Positions 1 to 7,833 are shown, counted from the stretch's first letter. The stretch is 11,716 nucleotides of DNA from Planctomycetota bacterium (GCA_029777755.1 JAKORQ010000300.1:1-11716), one strand, 5' to 3'. Numbers and translations: made by a program. The notes: generated by a model not told the origin, from the letters alone.

Positions 1-939
1 GCGCTGCTGGCGGGCCTGTACTCCAAGACGGGCGAGTGGGACCTGGTGAAGAAGCATCTCCCGCACGGCGGGGAGGCAGTGGAGGAGGTTAGCCTGTCGG
101 CGGCGCGCCAGTTTGCCATGCAGGGTGACCAGGAAGCGGCATGGACGTGGGCAAGGCGGGCGGCCACTCACTATCTGAGTAAGCTGAAGTCCAATCCCAA
201 GGACAGTGACGCTCGCATCAGGTGTGCCCAGGCATACCTGATGCTCAAGGACTTTGCCCGCAGTCTGGAGGTGCTTGAGGAAGGCTGGAAGCTTGAGCAA
301 CTTGACCTTTACCGCAGGGCCGTTGCGCAGGTCTGCGGCGCCTGGGTGAAGAGTTCTCCGACGCTGGATCCGCCGAGGCGTCTGGCGCTAATTGATCGCG
401 GATTGACCTACGATGCCCAGAACCAGCTTGTGCTGGAAGCGATCCTGGACAACAGCACGTATGACGCGGCCCGCAGCGTTCTGCCCGCTACCATGCCGGT
501 GGAAGGGGCGATCGCGCGAGCCCTGGCCCAGTGCGTGCACCACAGCCGCAGAAACGATCCATCGCGGGTGCGCGCGGAGCTGGAGAATGCGTTTTCGCTT
601 CGGCCGGACATGACGCTGGCGGCGGCGGCCAACCTGGCGACCGCGTGGGGACTGGGTGACAGGTCCGACGCGAACTCTGCCCGGTTCCTCGCCGAGGCGC
701 TGCTGCAGCTCCGGCCGACCAATCCGATCGCCCAGCGGGTGATGGGGCTTATCCTTTCCCAACAGAAACAGGATCTGGAAGCGACGAAGCTACTGGAAGC
801 GGCGGCCGGGAGCATGCCGCAGGATAAGGCGATCCACCAGGCACTGGCAGTCAGCTACGAGCGCCTGGGCGAGCATGACCTTGCCAGGCATCATCGCGCT
901 TTGGGCGAACCCACGGCGGCGGCGACCGAGAGCAACTGA
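1..939 (+). CDS. TPR-repeat protein, C-terminal part (5' end outside window)
   Basis: The frame is open from base 1 to a TGA at 937-939, giving 312 residues with no stop upstream, so the real start lies before the window. A GTG at 46 is possible but the frame runs on before it, so it is probably internal. The protein is alpha-helical and rich in Ala and Leu, with TPR-like helix pairs: roughly residues 65-100 (around AQAYLMLKDFARSLEVLEEG) and 240-302 (around QALAVSYERLGEHDLARHH). Residues 100-240 look like further degenerate helical repeats. No catalytic motif is visible and no membrane segment occurs in this part. TPR domains normally serve protein-protein contacts; the partner is unknown. 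A hairpin with a T-run begins about 97 nt after the stop and probably ends its transcript. The repeat class is fairly sure; the function is unassigned. Confidence 0.8.
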   Translation, partial: ALLAGLYSKTGEWDLVKKHLPHGGEAVEEVSLSAARQFAMQGDQEAAWTWARRAATHYLSKLKSNPKDSDARIRCAQAYLMLKDFARSLEVLEEGWKLEQLDLYRRAVAQVCGAWVKSSPTLDPPRRLALIDRGLTYDAQNQLVLEAILDNSTYDAARSVLPATMPVEGAIARALAQCVHHSRRNDPSRVRAELENAFSLRPDMTLAAAANLATAWGLGDRSDANSARFLAEALLQLRPTNPIAQRVMGLILSQQKQDLEATKLLEAAAGSMPQDKAIHQALAVSYERLGEHDLARHHRALGEPTAAATESN

Positions 940-1035
940 CAGCGGCGCACTTTCGCGCGAAATGAACTACAGGAGGTCCGGCGGGGCGGAACGAGGTCAG
1001 GAAGGAGGCGAGCCTGCATGGGCAACTGCAAAGTG

Positions 1036-1075
1036 GCCAGCGGGCTTAGACCCATCCGTTCCCGCCGGCTTTTTT
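1036..1075 (+). terminator. Rho-independent terminator of the TPR gene
   Basis: GCCAGCGGG (1036-1044) pairs with CCCGCCGGC (1061-1069) over 8 of 9 positions, with one A/C mismatch. The loop is 16 nt, and six T follow directly at 1070-1075. Strong GC stem plus T-run on the + strand is the classical intrinsic terminator form. It lies 97 nt after the TPR stop, which is rather far but has no competitor nearer. Confidence 0.65.
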
Positions 1076-1196
1076 CTCGTCTCGGCAAGACTCTTCCAGG
1101 TACCTCTTTGACCAGTTCCACTCAAGGTGGAGCGGGCGGTCTCCGCGCGAGAGGCAAGGGAATCCGCGACGATCATGCACAATCGGAAGGCAAGGG

Positions 1197-1228
1197 AAAC
1201 CGGGAAGACGCACATCAGTTCCCGGTTT
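1197..1228. terminator. Perfect inverted repeat, possible terminator of the PQQ/TPR gene
   Basis: AAACCGGGAA (1197-1206) and TTCCCGGTTT (1219-1228) are exact reverse complements with a 12-nt loop. Read on the - strand the hairpin begins 52 nt after the TAA of the PQQ/TPR gene. Because the arms begin with A and end with T, it could act in both directions between the convergent genes. The T-run is only three bases, so termination may be weak. Confidence 0.4.
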
Positions 1229-1279
1229 GTACCAGCGAGCAGCTCTAGCTTGCCGCCACTGAGGCAAATATCTCCGGTC

Positions 1280-4200
1280 TTACTTAGCCTTGTAGTAGAT
1301 AAGGCGATTGTCGCCGGTGGCCAGGTAGATGCCGCCTTCCATCAACTGGTAGGAGTTGATGCCGGAGGCGATCTTGAATGTGTGCATGTGATCGAGTCTG
1401 CCGCTCTCGCCTGAGGTACCGATGGAGCGGCCGAATGCGAACAGCGTCAGCTCAGAGACGGTGGGTTCATTGGCAGCCTGAAGTGGCTGTTCAAACGCGA
1501 CCAGGTGTCGGGCGCCGGGGAAGATCTGGGCCAGGTTCATCACGCCACGCGGCAGGCGGCGCTCCGGCGATTCTCGTCTCTGCACATTTATCGCGCGGAT
1601 CGACTGCGGGTTGCAGGCGTAGACATACGGCTCGGCCGCCACCAGTTGGGTGCGCGATGTTCGTCCAACCCGCTGGAGATTGGCCGCCGCGGAGTTCGAC
1701 TCCTGGCCGCCGGGAGAGATCTGCTTGCCGGTATAGCGTGAGAACATGCGAACATTCGCGCCCCGGTCAGTAGTGGCGACGATCACATTATCGACAAGCA
1801 CAAGCTGATCGAAGCGCTCCTGTCCGAGGAAGCGAGTGATCTCCATCCCTCGTTCCTGCGGAGGATTCTCGAAGATCACCCTCTCGCCCTGGTCGAAAAG
1901 GTCGCGCGAGGCGATGGTGCCAAGGGTGGTGTAGATGAGCTGGCCATCGCTGGTGACGAGGATGTTCTGCAGAGGGTCGTCCGTGAAATTGCGCTGGAAT
2001 ATCAGCCGGCCGGTGTCGTTGTCCACGCACAGCAGCAGCGATTTGCGAGCGCCGATCACCCTGGCCGCGGTGAAGTCATCGCTGCATGAAATGTTGGCGA
2101 TGGCGCTGTCCTTGGGACGCAACTGCCAGAGCAGATTGCCCGTTGTCGCGTCGATAGCGGCGAGTCGGCCGGTACTGGTGCCGAAGATTACCTTGCCGGC
2201 GACGATCCTTATCGCAGTGATGCCATCGGGGATGCGCCCGCCGCGAATCAATGCCGCGCCGCGAATCTGCGCCCGCTGCATGATGACCATCTGGTCGGGA
2301 ACCTGCATCTGCAGATCGCCGTCGACCGCTACGCGCTCGACCGCTTCCTCCGCATCATTGGCGTTCTGGTCGGCCAGTTCAGAGGCGTCCGGCAACTGCT
2401 CTGGAACAACCCGCCAGGTTTCCCTGCCGGCGGTGATGTCCAGCGCGAACATCTCATTGGCGTTGCGAAGCAGCAGCGTGTTCTCATCGATCCAGGCACA
2501 ATCGGTGGGATCGGTGTTCACGATGGCAGGGTCATCAAATGTCGCGACGATGTTCCCTTCATTGTCGACAACCGCGATGCTGCCCTCGACTGTGAGCACC
2601 ACGGCCTTGCGGAAGTTGATCTCCGTGCCGGGATGATGCGGCAGCACGCGCCTGGCGGCGATCTGTAATTCGATGCTTTCGGCAAACGGCGACTCTCCCA
2701 TGGCTGGCAAGCGGAAATCAGGCAGCGGGCGAACCTGATGCGCACCGGAGGCTGACCGGATGGCATCGGCAACGCGCGAGAACGGCCCGGGCTGGATGAT
2801 CTGGCCGCTGGGCAGCTTGATCGGGGAGCGTGTGACCGGATCGTTGTAGAGGGCAGCCGCCTGCGCCAACCGGCCGGCGGCTATCTGCGCCTTGCCGGGG
2901 ATGGAAGCGTACACGCGTGCCAGCGCCTCAATGAAAGACGCTATCTCGGGGTGCGACTTGTGATTCTGCACCAGTTGCCGGTAGGTGGAGGATGCCTCGG
3001 CAAGGCGACCCTGTGATTCCTGGATCTGGCCGGCCGTGTAAAGAGCCAGCGGCGCGGCCGACGAGTTGGGATAGCGTTGCGCCAGCGCCAGCAGGGCGGC
3101 CGTGTCGCGGGCCCCTTGCGCGTCTGCCAGTGCGGCGCGCGCCTGTCGCTCCACCGGCTGATAGATCGTATTTCCGTAGCGATCGATCAACTGCGCGATC
3201 TGGCGTCGTGCGATCTCGGCTGAGGAACGCGAAGTTCCATCAGCATCGCGATAGGTGACGGTTCGCTGCTGTGGATCATCGAGAACTGCCTGCAGCTCTG
3301 CGAGAGAGGACGAGCCATCGTTGTTGCGCAGGTACATGGTGGCCGCACCGAAGTGGTACTGCACGCGCTGGGATGGCGAGCCGGCGACATCGCGGGCGAC
3401 ATCCAGCAGCGGTTTCCAGTGCGGTGAGCTGCTGTCCTGCGATGCCAGGCGAAGAGCGCAGCTCAGTACGGCGGAGAAGAGTCGATCGCGCCCCGCGGCC
3501 TGGGAGCTGTCGCGCTGGGCGATAGCGTAGGCCGCCTGGAACTTCTCCAGCGAGGCATCATATCTGCCAGCGGCGAAGAGCAGTTCACCATACTGCACCA
3601 GAGGCTCGATGGAACCCGGCGCGGCCGCCACTTCGCGATCCAGCCGGGCCGTGGCGGTGTCGAGATTGGTGTATACCCTCACTTTCCGCGCGCTGGCGAC
3701 GACAACATGCTCCTCAGTGACGATCACATTGCCCGGGCCATCGAGCAGATCCCATGTATCGGGGTATGGCGGAGTTGTTTGCTCGATCTTCCACTTGTCG
3801 GTGCCGATGCGGAGCAAGCGGTCGTCCGTCGGGAGAAACAGCGAATCGGCGGTAAGGAATGGCCTGCCGCGCAGCGAATTAGCGGGGAACTCCATCTGCC
3901 AGCGGGTGGCGTCGTACTGGTCCTCGCCATCCTCGTTGGCCTGCTTCCAGTCGAGGGCGATGGCGCTCTTCTCGCCGGAGAGGACAAGGGTGTCCCTGGT
4001 GACGCCTATGAGCGTATCGGCATTGCCGACTGAGGTGCGGGAGATCTGCTTCACCGGCCGACCGGTAACTTCATCGAGGATAAGGATGTTTTTCGCATCC
4101 ACCGGCAGGGCGAACACCAGCCCGCCGGTGACGACGGCCGGGGAGGCGGCGAAGATGCGGGCGACCGGCTGGGACAACTGGCCAGGACGGATGAAGCGGC

Positions 4201-5815
4201 CGACCATTCGCCCGGGTGGCAGGTCAACGCGCGAGTACGTATGCAGCCAGGCCGGCGTACCATCGGATGTCTCAAGTGCGGCGATGGCGCCGAGGTTGGT
4301 GGTCACGATGATCCGCCCGGCGTGCAGGGATAGCTGCGGCAGGCCGCTCTCGATGGCGAATGGCATCTCATCCATCAGCATCATGTTCACGTTCGGCCCG
4401 CTGGCGACATAGCTGGACCAGAGCAGTCTTCCATCCCTTCGATCGAGGCACAGAACGTAGACGTCATGGAACTGTGCATTGCGCCCGCCGCGTGCCGCGA
4501 CGAACAGCTTGTCCTCGGCTATCAGCGGCGGCGAGGCAAACTGCACGGTCTTGAGCAGCTCATTGTTCTGCGCCAGGGTGGAGGGAGTGACTCGCCAGCG
4601 AAGCGACCCGGTATGGCGGTCGACGCAGAAGATGGCGGAGTTCTCCTGCGCCGCGGCGCCGATCACGATCGGCGTGGCCGAGTCAGCGAGAACGGCATAG
4701 ACAGCATCATCCGCCAGCGCGACCGTGCGCAGCATCGGCCCGGCGGGAGCTTCCGAGGCAAGCTGCACAGTACTGGACTGCCAGCCGGGCAGCTTGATCC
4801 CGCCATCGATGCTAACCGCATGCAGGTTCACGCCGTCATGGAAGAACAGTTGCCGCTGGTCGTAGACCGGATGAACGGCAAGCATCTGGTTGAGCAGCAT
4901 GCGCAACTGCGCCATGGAGGCAGCGCCGGTGTCTCGCGAGCGAGCCGACGAGGCGATGTCGATCGAGAAGAGCAGGGCATCGGAGCGTCCCTTGAAGTCG
5001 GGCACGGCTGCGCGATCAGGCGTGCCGCCATACGATGGCCAGGCGCCCGGGGGAGTATCCTCAGGAGGGGCCACCTGGCAAGCCTGCTCCAGTGCGGCGG
5101 CCAGCAGTTGCTCTTTGCCCGCGAGCAAACCGGTGGCCTGCGGGTAATCGCGCTTGAGCATCTGGAGGATCAGCTGGGCACGCCCGGTGTTTCCGGCAAG
5201 ATGCCATGCGATGCCCGCCTGGGCGAGCAGCAGCGGTTTTCGCTCAGAAGCTGCAGGGAGCAGCGATGCCATTCGGTCGGCCAGTGCCGCGGCGGAGGCC
5301 AGTTCGCCGTAATCCCAGTAAATCTGGATGAGCCTGCTGGCTGCAAGCTGGCCGGCACGGGTCAGGGCGTAGCGATCGACAACCAGGCGAAGATCGGCGG
5401 GGGATGTCGCGGCCTGCAGCAGTTGCTCGGCCGCGGGCTGATGGCGCCCGTTGTAGGCGGCTAGTCCTTCCGGCGGCCAGGCGGCCAACTGCCGCATGGC
5501 GCGGTCGGCCACGCTCACGTAGATCACCGCGTCCTCCGGTTCGCCGCCGGCGGGGACAACCCGGTCGCGATAGTTGTCCAGCAGCTCCTGGTAGACTTCG
5601 GCCGCCTTGGTCCATTCATACGCCCGCTCCAGCTTTTCCGCAAGGGAAAAACGCTCGGTTGCGACAGATGAATCGGGCACGAAGACCGACGGCTGTGCAC
5701 TGGCACCCTGGGCGAGAACATGCGTGGGCGAAGCGGCAGTGATGGCGGCGGCAAGCAGCAAGGCTGCTGCAGCTGCGTTGCGAGATTTCCATCTGCCAGC
5801 ACTGCCTTTTCTCAT
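1280..5815 (-). CDS. Large exported protein with two PQQ-like propeller regions and TPR helices
   Basis: This 1511-residue protein is read from the ATG at 5815. That start is preferred over an in-frame start 11 codons upstream (5848) because AGGAGG lies 4 nt before it and it gives a clean signal peptide: MRKGSAGRWKSR, an Ala/Leu core, then a likely cut after A35 (VLA|Q). Domains, by eye: residues 55-245 TPR-like helices (RAYEWTKAAEVYQELL); 257-720 a first PQQ-like beta-propeller opening with WPSYGGTPDR and carrying blades such as CVDRHTGSLRWRV and CLDRRDGRLLWSS; 730-990 TPR-like helices (ALYTAGQIQESQGRLAEAS); 1029-1511 a second propeller-like region (ALDITAGRETWRV, AIDATTGNLLWQL, CVDNDTGRLIF). 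D-x-x-T/D-G-x-x-x-W is the blade signature of the BamB/quinoprotein family. No haem motif was noticed and no quinone-binding site can be claimed, so a scaffold role in the periplasm or envelope is likelier than an enzyme. It is translationally linked to mtnP. Function unknown; domain content fairly sure. Confidence 0.88.
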   Translation of the reverse strand: MRKGSAGRWKSRNAAAAALLLAAAITAASPTHVLAQGASAQPSVFVPDSSVATERFSLAEKLERAYEWTKAAEVYQELLDNYRDRVVPAGGEPEDAVIYVSVADRAMRQLAAWPPEGLAAYNGRHQPAAEQLLQAATSPADLRLVVDRYALTRAGQLAASRLIQIYWDYGELASAAALADRMASLLPAASERKPLLLAQAGIAWHLAGNTGRAQLILQMLKRDYPQATGLLAGKEQLLAAALEQACQVAPPEDTPPGAWPSYGGTPDRAAVPDFKGRSDALLFSIDIASSARSRDTGAASMAQLRMLLNQMLAVHPVYDQRQLFFHDGVNLHAVSIDGGIKLPGWQSSTVQLASEAPAGPMLRTVALADDAVYAVLADSATPIVIGAAAQENSAIFCVDRHTGSLRWRVTPSTLAQNNELLKTVQFASPPLIAEDKLFVAARGGRNAQFHDVYVLCLDRRDGRLLWSSYVASGPNVNMMLMDEMPFAIESGLPQLSLHAGRIIVTTNLGAIAALETSDGTPAWLHTYSRVDLPPGRMVGRFIRPGQLSQPVARIFAASPAVVTGGLVFALPVDAKNILILDEVTGRPVKQISRTSVGNADTLIGVTRDTLVLSGEKSAIALDWKQANEDGEDQYDATRWQMEFPANSLRGRPFLTADSLFLPTDDRLLRIGTDKWKIEQTTPPYPDTWDLLDGPGNVIVTEEHVVVASARKVRVYTNLDTATARLDREVAAAPGSIEPLVQYGELLFAAGRYDASLEKFQAAYAIAQRDSSQAAGRDRLFSAVLSCALRLASQDSSSPHWKPLLDVARDVAGSPSQRVQYHFGAATMYLRNNDGSSSLAELQAVLDDPQQRTVTYRDADGTSRSSAEIARRQIAQLIDRYGNTIYQPVERQARAALADAQGARDTAALLALAQRYPNSSAAPLALYTAGQIQESQGRLAEASSTYRQLVQNHKSHPEIASFIEALARVYASIPGKAQIAAGRLAQAAALYNDPVTRSPIKLPSGQIIQPGPFSRVADAIRSASGAHQVRPLPDFRLPAMGESPFAESIELQIAARRVLPHHPGTEINFRKAVVLTVEGSIAVVDNEGNIVATFDDPAIVNTDPTDCAWIDENTLLLRNANEMFALDITAGRETWRVVPEQLPDASELADQNANDAEEAVERVAVDGDLQMQVPDQMVIMQRAQIRGAALIRGGRIPDGITAIRIVAGKVIFGTSTGRLAAIDATTGNLLWQLRPKDSAIANISCSDDFTAARVIGARKSLLLCVDNDTGRLIFQRNFTDDPLQNILVTSDGQLIYTTLGTIASRDLFDQGERVIFENPPQERGMEITRFLGQERFDQLVLVDNVIVATTDRGANVRMFSRYTGKQISPGGQESNSAAANLQRVGRTSRTQLVAAEPYVYACNPQSIRAINVQRRESPERRLPRGVMNLAQIFPGARHLVAFEQPLQAANEPTVSELTLFAFGRSIGTSGESGRLDHMHTFKIASGINSYQLMEGGIYLATGDNRLIYYKAK

Positions 5816-6735
5816 CAACCCTCCTGAGCCTGGAAGTATCTTCCCCATATTGGGCGAAGACGATCCACCTCTTCCGGGGCTATGCGAGCCTTGTCCGACC
5901 AGATCGACAGCTCCAGCGCCCGCAGCGCCGGGGAAGCCATCAGCGCCTCATGCTGCGACGCGGCCAGTTCCAGTGCCTTCCGCAGCAGGCGAAGAGCGTT
6001 GGCTGTGGCCGCCTCCACGTTGCCGATGATTTCCTTCATCAGCTCGGCGGGGTCGGGCTTCTGGTCGGCCGGCCGCTTCTTCCAGCAATCGTAGTCGGTC
6101 ACCAGGGCGACCAGCGCGTAGGCGATCTCCGCTTCGCGGGCGAGCTTGGCCTCGGGCATGGCGGTCATGCCGATGAGGTCGCCGCCCCAGAGGCGATGCA
6201 TGTGGCTCTCTGCGCGCGTGGAGAAGGCCGGGCCCTCCATGCAGACGTAACAACCACGACCATGTACCTGGAGGGTATTGTCTTGCTCGGCGAGCTGTCG
6301 GCCGGCATCCAGCAGGAGCTGGCGCAGTGCCGGGCAGAACGGCTCGGCCATCTCCACATGGACAGCGACATTGTCGAAGAAAGTGCCGGGCCGGCGATAG
6401 GTCTTGTCGATTACCTGGTCGGGAACAACCAGCTCGCGCGGCTTGAAATCATCGCGCAGGGAGCCGACAGCGCCGGAGGAGATGATGTGCGTGACGCCCA
6501 GTTGCTTAAGTGCGTAGATGTTGGCGCGCGCCGGGATCTGCGAGGGGTTTATGAGATGGCCAGGCCCGTGGCGGTTGAGGATGAAGACTTGCTGGCCGGC
6601 GATGTTCACCTCAATGATGGCATCCGAAGGTTTGCCAAAAGGCGTGTCGATGTCGTGACGTTGACCTTCGTGCTGTGAGATGAGTGCCTGGCCGAGCCCC
6701 GTTCCGCCGATGAGTCCAAATTTCAGTGTGCTCAT
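5815..6735 (-). CDS. mtnP: S-methyl-5'-thioadenosine phosphorylase
   Basis: This 306-residue enzyme of the PNP/MTAP family splits 5'-methylthioadenosine with phosphate into adenine and 5-methylthioribose-1-phosphate. That recycles the by-product of polyamine and related syntheses; it acts in the cytosol. Visible motifs: GLIGGTGLG (8-15, phosphate loop), NRHGPGH (54-60), SSGAVGSL (86-93), MAEPFCP (129-135), MEGPAFSTRAES (166-177), GMTAMPEA (189-196) and TDYDCW (213-218). The two Asp of D214-Y215-D216 are the family's usual marks of a 6-aminopurine pocket, so adenine nucleosides are favoured over inosine or guanosine. The order and spacing closely follow human MTAP. The C-terminus runs roughly 25 residues longer than usual. 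The ATG at 6735 is preferred; a TTG two codons earlier (6741) is also open. No good Shine-Dalgarno is seen. It is the first gene of a two-gene unit, followed by the PQQ/TPR gene with a one-base overlap. Annotation as MTI phosphorylase or PNP is less likely. Confidence 0.93.
   Translation of the reverse strand: MSTLKFGLIGGTGLGQALISQHEGQRHDIDTPFGKPSDAIIEVNIAGQQVFILNRHGPGHLINPSQIPARANIYALKQLGVTHIISSGAVGSLRDDFKPRELVVPDQVIDKTYRRPGTFFDNVAVHVEMAEPFCPALRQLLLDAGRQLAEQDNTLQVHGRGCYVCMEGPAFSTRAESHMHRLWGGDLIGMTAMPEAKLAREAEIAYALVALVTDYDCWKKRPADQKPDPAELMKEIIGNVEAATANALRLLRKALELAASQHEALMASPALRALELSIWSDKARIAPEEVDRLRPIWGRYFQAQEG
5820..5825 (-). promoter_or_regulatory. Shine-Dalgarno site for the PQQ/TPR gene, inside the end of mtnP
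   Basis: On the - strand AGGAGG is followed by GTTG and then the ATG at 5815. It overlaps the last sense codons of mtnP, whose TGA shares its A with this ATG. A strong site here decides the start and fits translational coupling, with ribosomes ending mtnP restarting directly. Confidence 0.8.
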
Positions 6736-6831
6736 ACTCAAGTAAGCCTATCAGGTTGTATGTGACAATTCTGTAACATAATCATTTGCATCGCCGGTGA
6801 AAGCCGCCGCTGATAAGGTGATCGCGCAGGT

Positions 6832-6844
6832 TCGACAGTGTCGA
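6832..6844. repeat. 13-bp palindrome, possible operator
   Basis: TCGACA-G-TGTCGA is a perfect 6-bp dyad around one base. It ends one base before the -35-like TTGGGG of the proposed prmC promoter, where a dimeric regulator could act. The size is small enough that chance cannot be excluded. Confidence 0.35.
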
Positions 6845-6845
6845 G

Positions 6846-6874
6846 TTGGGGATGTGCGATCGCGCAGCTAATAT
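6846..6874 (+). promoter_or_regulatory. Possible sigma-70-type promoter of prmC
   Basis: TTGGGG (6846-6851, 3 of 6 to TTGACA), a 17-nt spacer, then TAATAT (6869-6874, 4 of 6 to TATAAT). The -10 ends 8 nt before the chosen ATG at 6883, so transcription would begin near 6881 with almost no leader. The boxes are weak, but the spacing to the ATG equals that of the much better promoter of the sigma gene downstream. Confidence 0.35.
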
Positions 6875-6882
6875 GTCGGCCG

Positions 6883-7782
6883 ATGGAGCAGAAGCAGCAA
6901 CCCTGGACAATCGGGCGGATCCTCGAATGGACGACCGGCTTCCTGCAGCGCAAGGAAGTCGACTCGCCGAGGCTGTCGGCCGAGCTGCTGCTTGCGCATG
7001 TGCTGGATGTCCCGCGGATCAAGCTTTACACCGACTACAAGCGTCCGCTGGTGGAGAGTGAACTGGCGGCGTATCGCGAGCTGGTGCGTCGTGCCGGGGA
7101 GCACGAGCCGATAGCGTACCTCACCGGCAAGGCGCATTTCTTCAATCTGGAACTGGAGATCAGACGCGGCGTGCTGATCCCACGTCCCGATACCGAGACA
7201 CTGGTGGAGACGGCCCTGACCTTCTGCCGCAACACGCCCGGGTTTGAAGCGCCGCATGTGCTGGACCTGTGCACTGGCAGCGGCTGCGTGGCGCTGGCGA
7301 TCGCCAGGCATCTGCCGCAATCGGTGGTCACGGCCGTGGACATTGACGATGTGGCGATCGAGGTGGCAGGGAAGAACATCAGCTCACTGAAGCTCGAGTC
7401 GCGAGTGCATCTGCTCAAGGGGAACCTGTTTGCGGCGCTGGAGAGTGCTGTGGATCCCGGGCCGTTTCACCTGATCGTGGCCAATCCGCCGTACATACGC
7501 AGCGCCGATATCGCCACGCTGGATCGCAGTGTGCGGGATTTCGAGCCGATTCGCGCACTGGATGGCGGGCCTGATGGACTGGGGTTCCATCGCCGCATAC
7601 TTCAGGAGGCTCCGCAGCATCTGCTTCCCGGGGGCAGGGTGATGATGGAGATAGCGTACGACCAGGGACAGGCTGCACTTGAGCTCGCCAGAGGATTTTC
7701 CGCCAGCTTCAGCGACGCGAGTATCCTTAAGGATGCGGCCGGTCACGATCGTGTGCTAACCTGCTCACTTACAAGCCTTTAA
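6883..7782 (+). CDS. prmC: Peptide chain release factor N5-glutamine methyltransferase
   Basis: PrmC (HemK) uses S-adenosylmethionine to methylate the glutamine of the GGQ motif in release factors 1 and 2, which speeds peptide release at stop codons. The 299-residue length is usual for the family. Residues 1-75 form the helical N-terminal domain (PWTIGRILEWTT, DSPRLSAELLLAHVL), followed by the PIAYLTGKAHFF stretch (76-87) and RPDTETLVE (101-109). The SAM-binding loop is VLDLCTGSGCVALA (126-139), D153 in AVDID is the expected ribose contact, and the substrate motif NPPY is at 201-204. The ATG at 6883 is chosen because the family begins close to the PWTI segment. A GTG at 6838 is also in frame but would add 15 residues of poor quality and lies before the candidate promoter. 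No Shine-Dalgarno is seen. The common partner prfA is not in the window; a sigma factor gene follows after 51 nt. Confidence 0.93.
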   Translation: MEQKQQPWTIGRILEWTTGFLQRKEVDSPRLSAELLLAHVLDVPRIKLYTDYKRPLVESELAAYRELVRRAGEHEPIAYLTGKAHFFNLELEIRRGVLIPRPDTETLVETALTFCRNTPGFEAPHVLDLCTGSGCVALAIARHLPQSVVTAVDIDDVAIEVAGKNISSLKLESRVHLLKGNLFAALESAVDPGPFHLIVANPPYIRSADIATLDRSVRDFEPIRALDGGPDGLGFHRRILQEAPQHLLPGGRVMMEIAYDQGQAALELARGFSASFSDASILKDAAGHDRVLTCSLTSL

Positions 7783-7796
7783 GCGAGCTTTTCTGC

Positions 7797-7825
7797 TTGA
7801 CCGTGCTGAAACAGGGCTTGATAAT
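7797..7825 (+). promoter_or_regulatory. Sigma-70-type promoter of the sigma factor gene
   Basis: TTGACC (7797-7802) and GATAAT (7820-7825) each match consensus at 5 of 6 positions and lie exactly 17 nt apart. The site is in the 51-nt gap after prmC. Counting from the -10 puts transcription start near 7832, two bases before the ATG at 7834. No Shine-Dalgarno precedes that ATG, which fits a leaderless or nearly leaderless mRNA. Read-through from prmC would also give a transcript with a longer leader. Confidence 0.65.
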
Positions 7826-7833
7826 CCATTAGT

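Larger units (their letters stand above)
940..1279. other. Gene-free gap between convergent genes
   Basis: These 340 bases lie between the stop of the TPR gene (+) and the stop of the PQQ/TPR gene (-). They contain a probable terminator (1036-1075), a perfect inverted repeat (1197-1228) and an 11-bp direct repeat, AGGCAAGGGAA, at 1152-1162 and 1188-1198. Two Shine-Dalgarno-like strings occur (AGGAGGT at 971-977, AAGGAGG at 1002-1008). The second sits 9 nt before an ATG at 1018 that opens 76 codons, but that frame runs through the terminator and has a low-complexity Arg/Gly/Ser composition, so it is not called as a gene. No convincing structured RNA was recognised. Confidence 0.6.
6736..6882. 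promoter_or_regulatory. Divergent promoter region between mtnP and prmC
   Basis: These 147 bases separate two genes read away from each other, so both need a promoter here. The part near mtnP (about 6755-6790) is clearly AT-richer than its surroundings. On the - strand TTGTCA (6768-6763) matches a -35 box at 5 of 6 positions, but no good -10 lies at the right distance; TATGTT (6780-6775) is another weak -10 candidate. The side near prmC holds a palindrome, TCGACAGTGTCGA (6832-6844), and GATCGCGCAG repeated at 6820-6829 and 6858-6867. These could be operator sites; the binding protein is unknown. Confidence 0.5.

Noticed and set aside
985..1020. Resemblance of AGGTCAGGAAGG to the conserved helix 8 of SRP (4.5S) RNA
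   Set aside because: The closed GNRA tetraloop stem and the AGCAGCC side of the symmetric loop are missing, and the flanks do not pair into the long SRP hairpin.
1018..1248. Small + strand frame of 76 codons with AAGGAGG 9 nt before its ATG
   Set aside because: It runs straight through the terminator stem and T-run at 1036-1075, and its product is low-complexity with no recognisable fold. The good ribosome site is probably chance in a purine-rich stretch.
4466..5464. 332-codon + strand frame inside the PQQ/TPR gene
   Set aside because: It is antisense to a gene with signal peptide and repeated blade motifs. The predicted product has no recognisable domain.
5816..5848. Upstream in-frame start for the PQQ/TPR gene, adding 11 residues
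   Set aside because: The ATG at 5815 has AGGAGG in position and gives a normal signal peptide with a basic N-terminus; the longer form would put a poor segment before it.
5950..6678. 242-codon + strand frame opposite mtnP
   Set aside because: mtnP is an unmistakable enzyme over the same bases, so this frame is its mirror.
6838..6882. GTG start at 6838 for prmC
   Set aside because: The added residues do not resemble PrmC N-termini and the candidate -35 and -10 boxes would lie inside the gene.
7783..7800. Possible terminator between prmC and the sigma gene (AAGCGAGCTTTT)
   Set aside because: The stem is only four base pairs and overlaps the -35 region; too weak to call.
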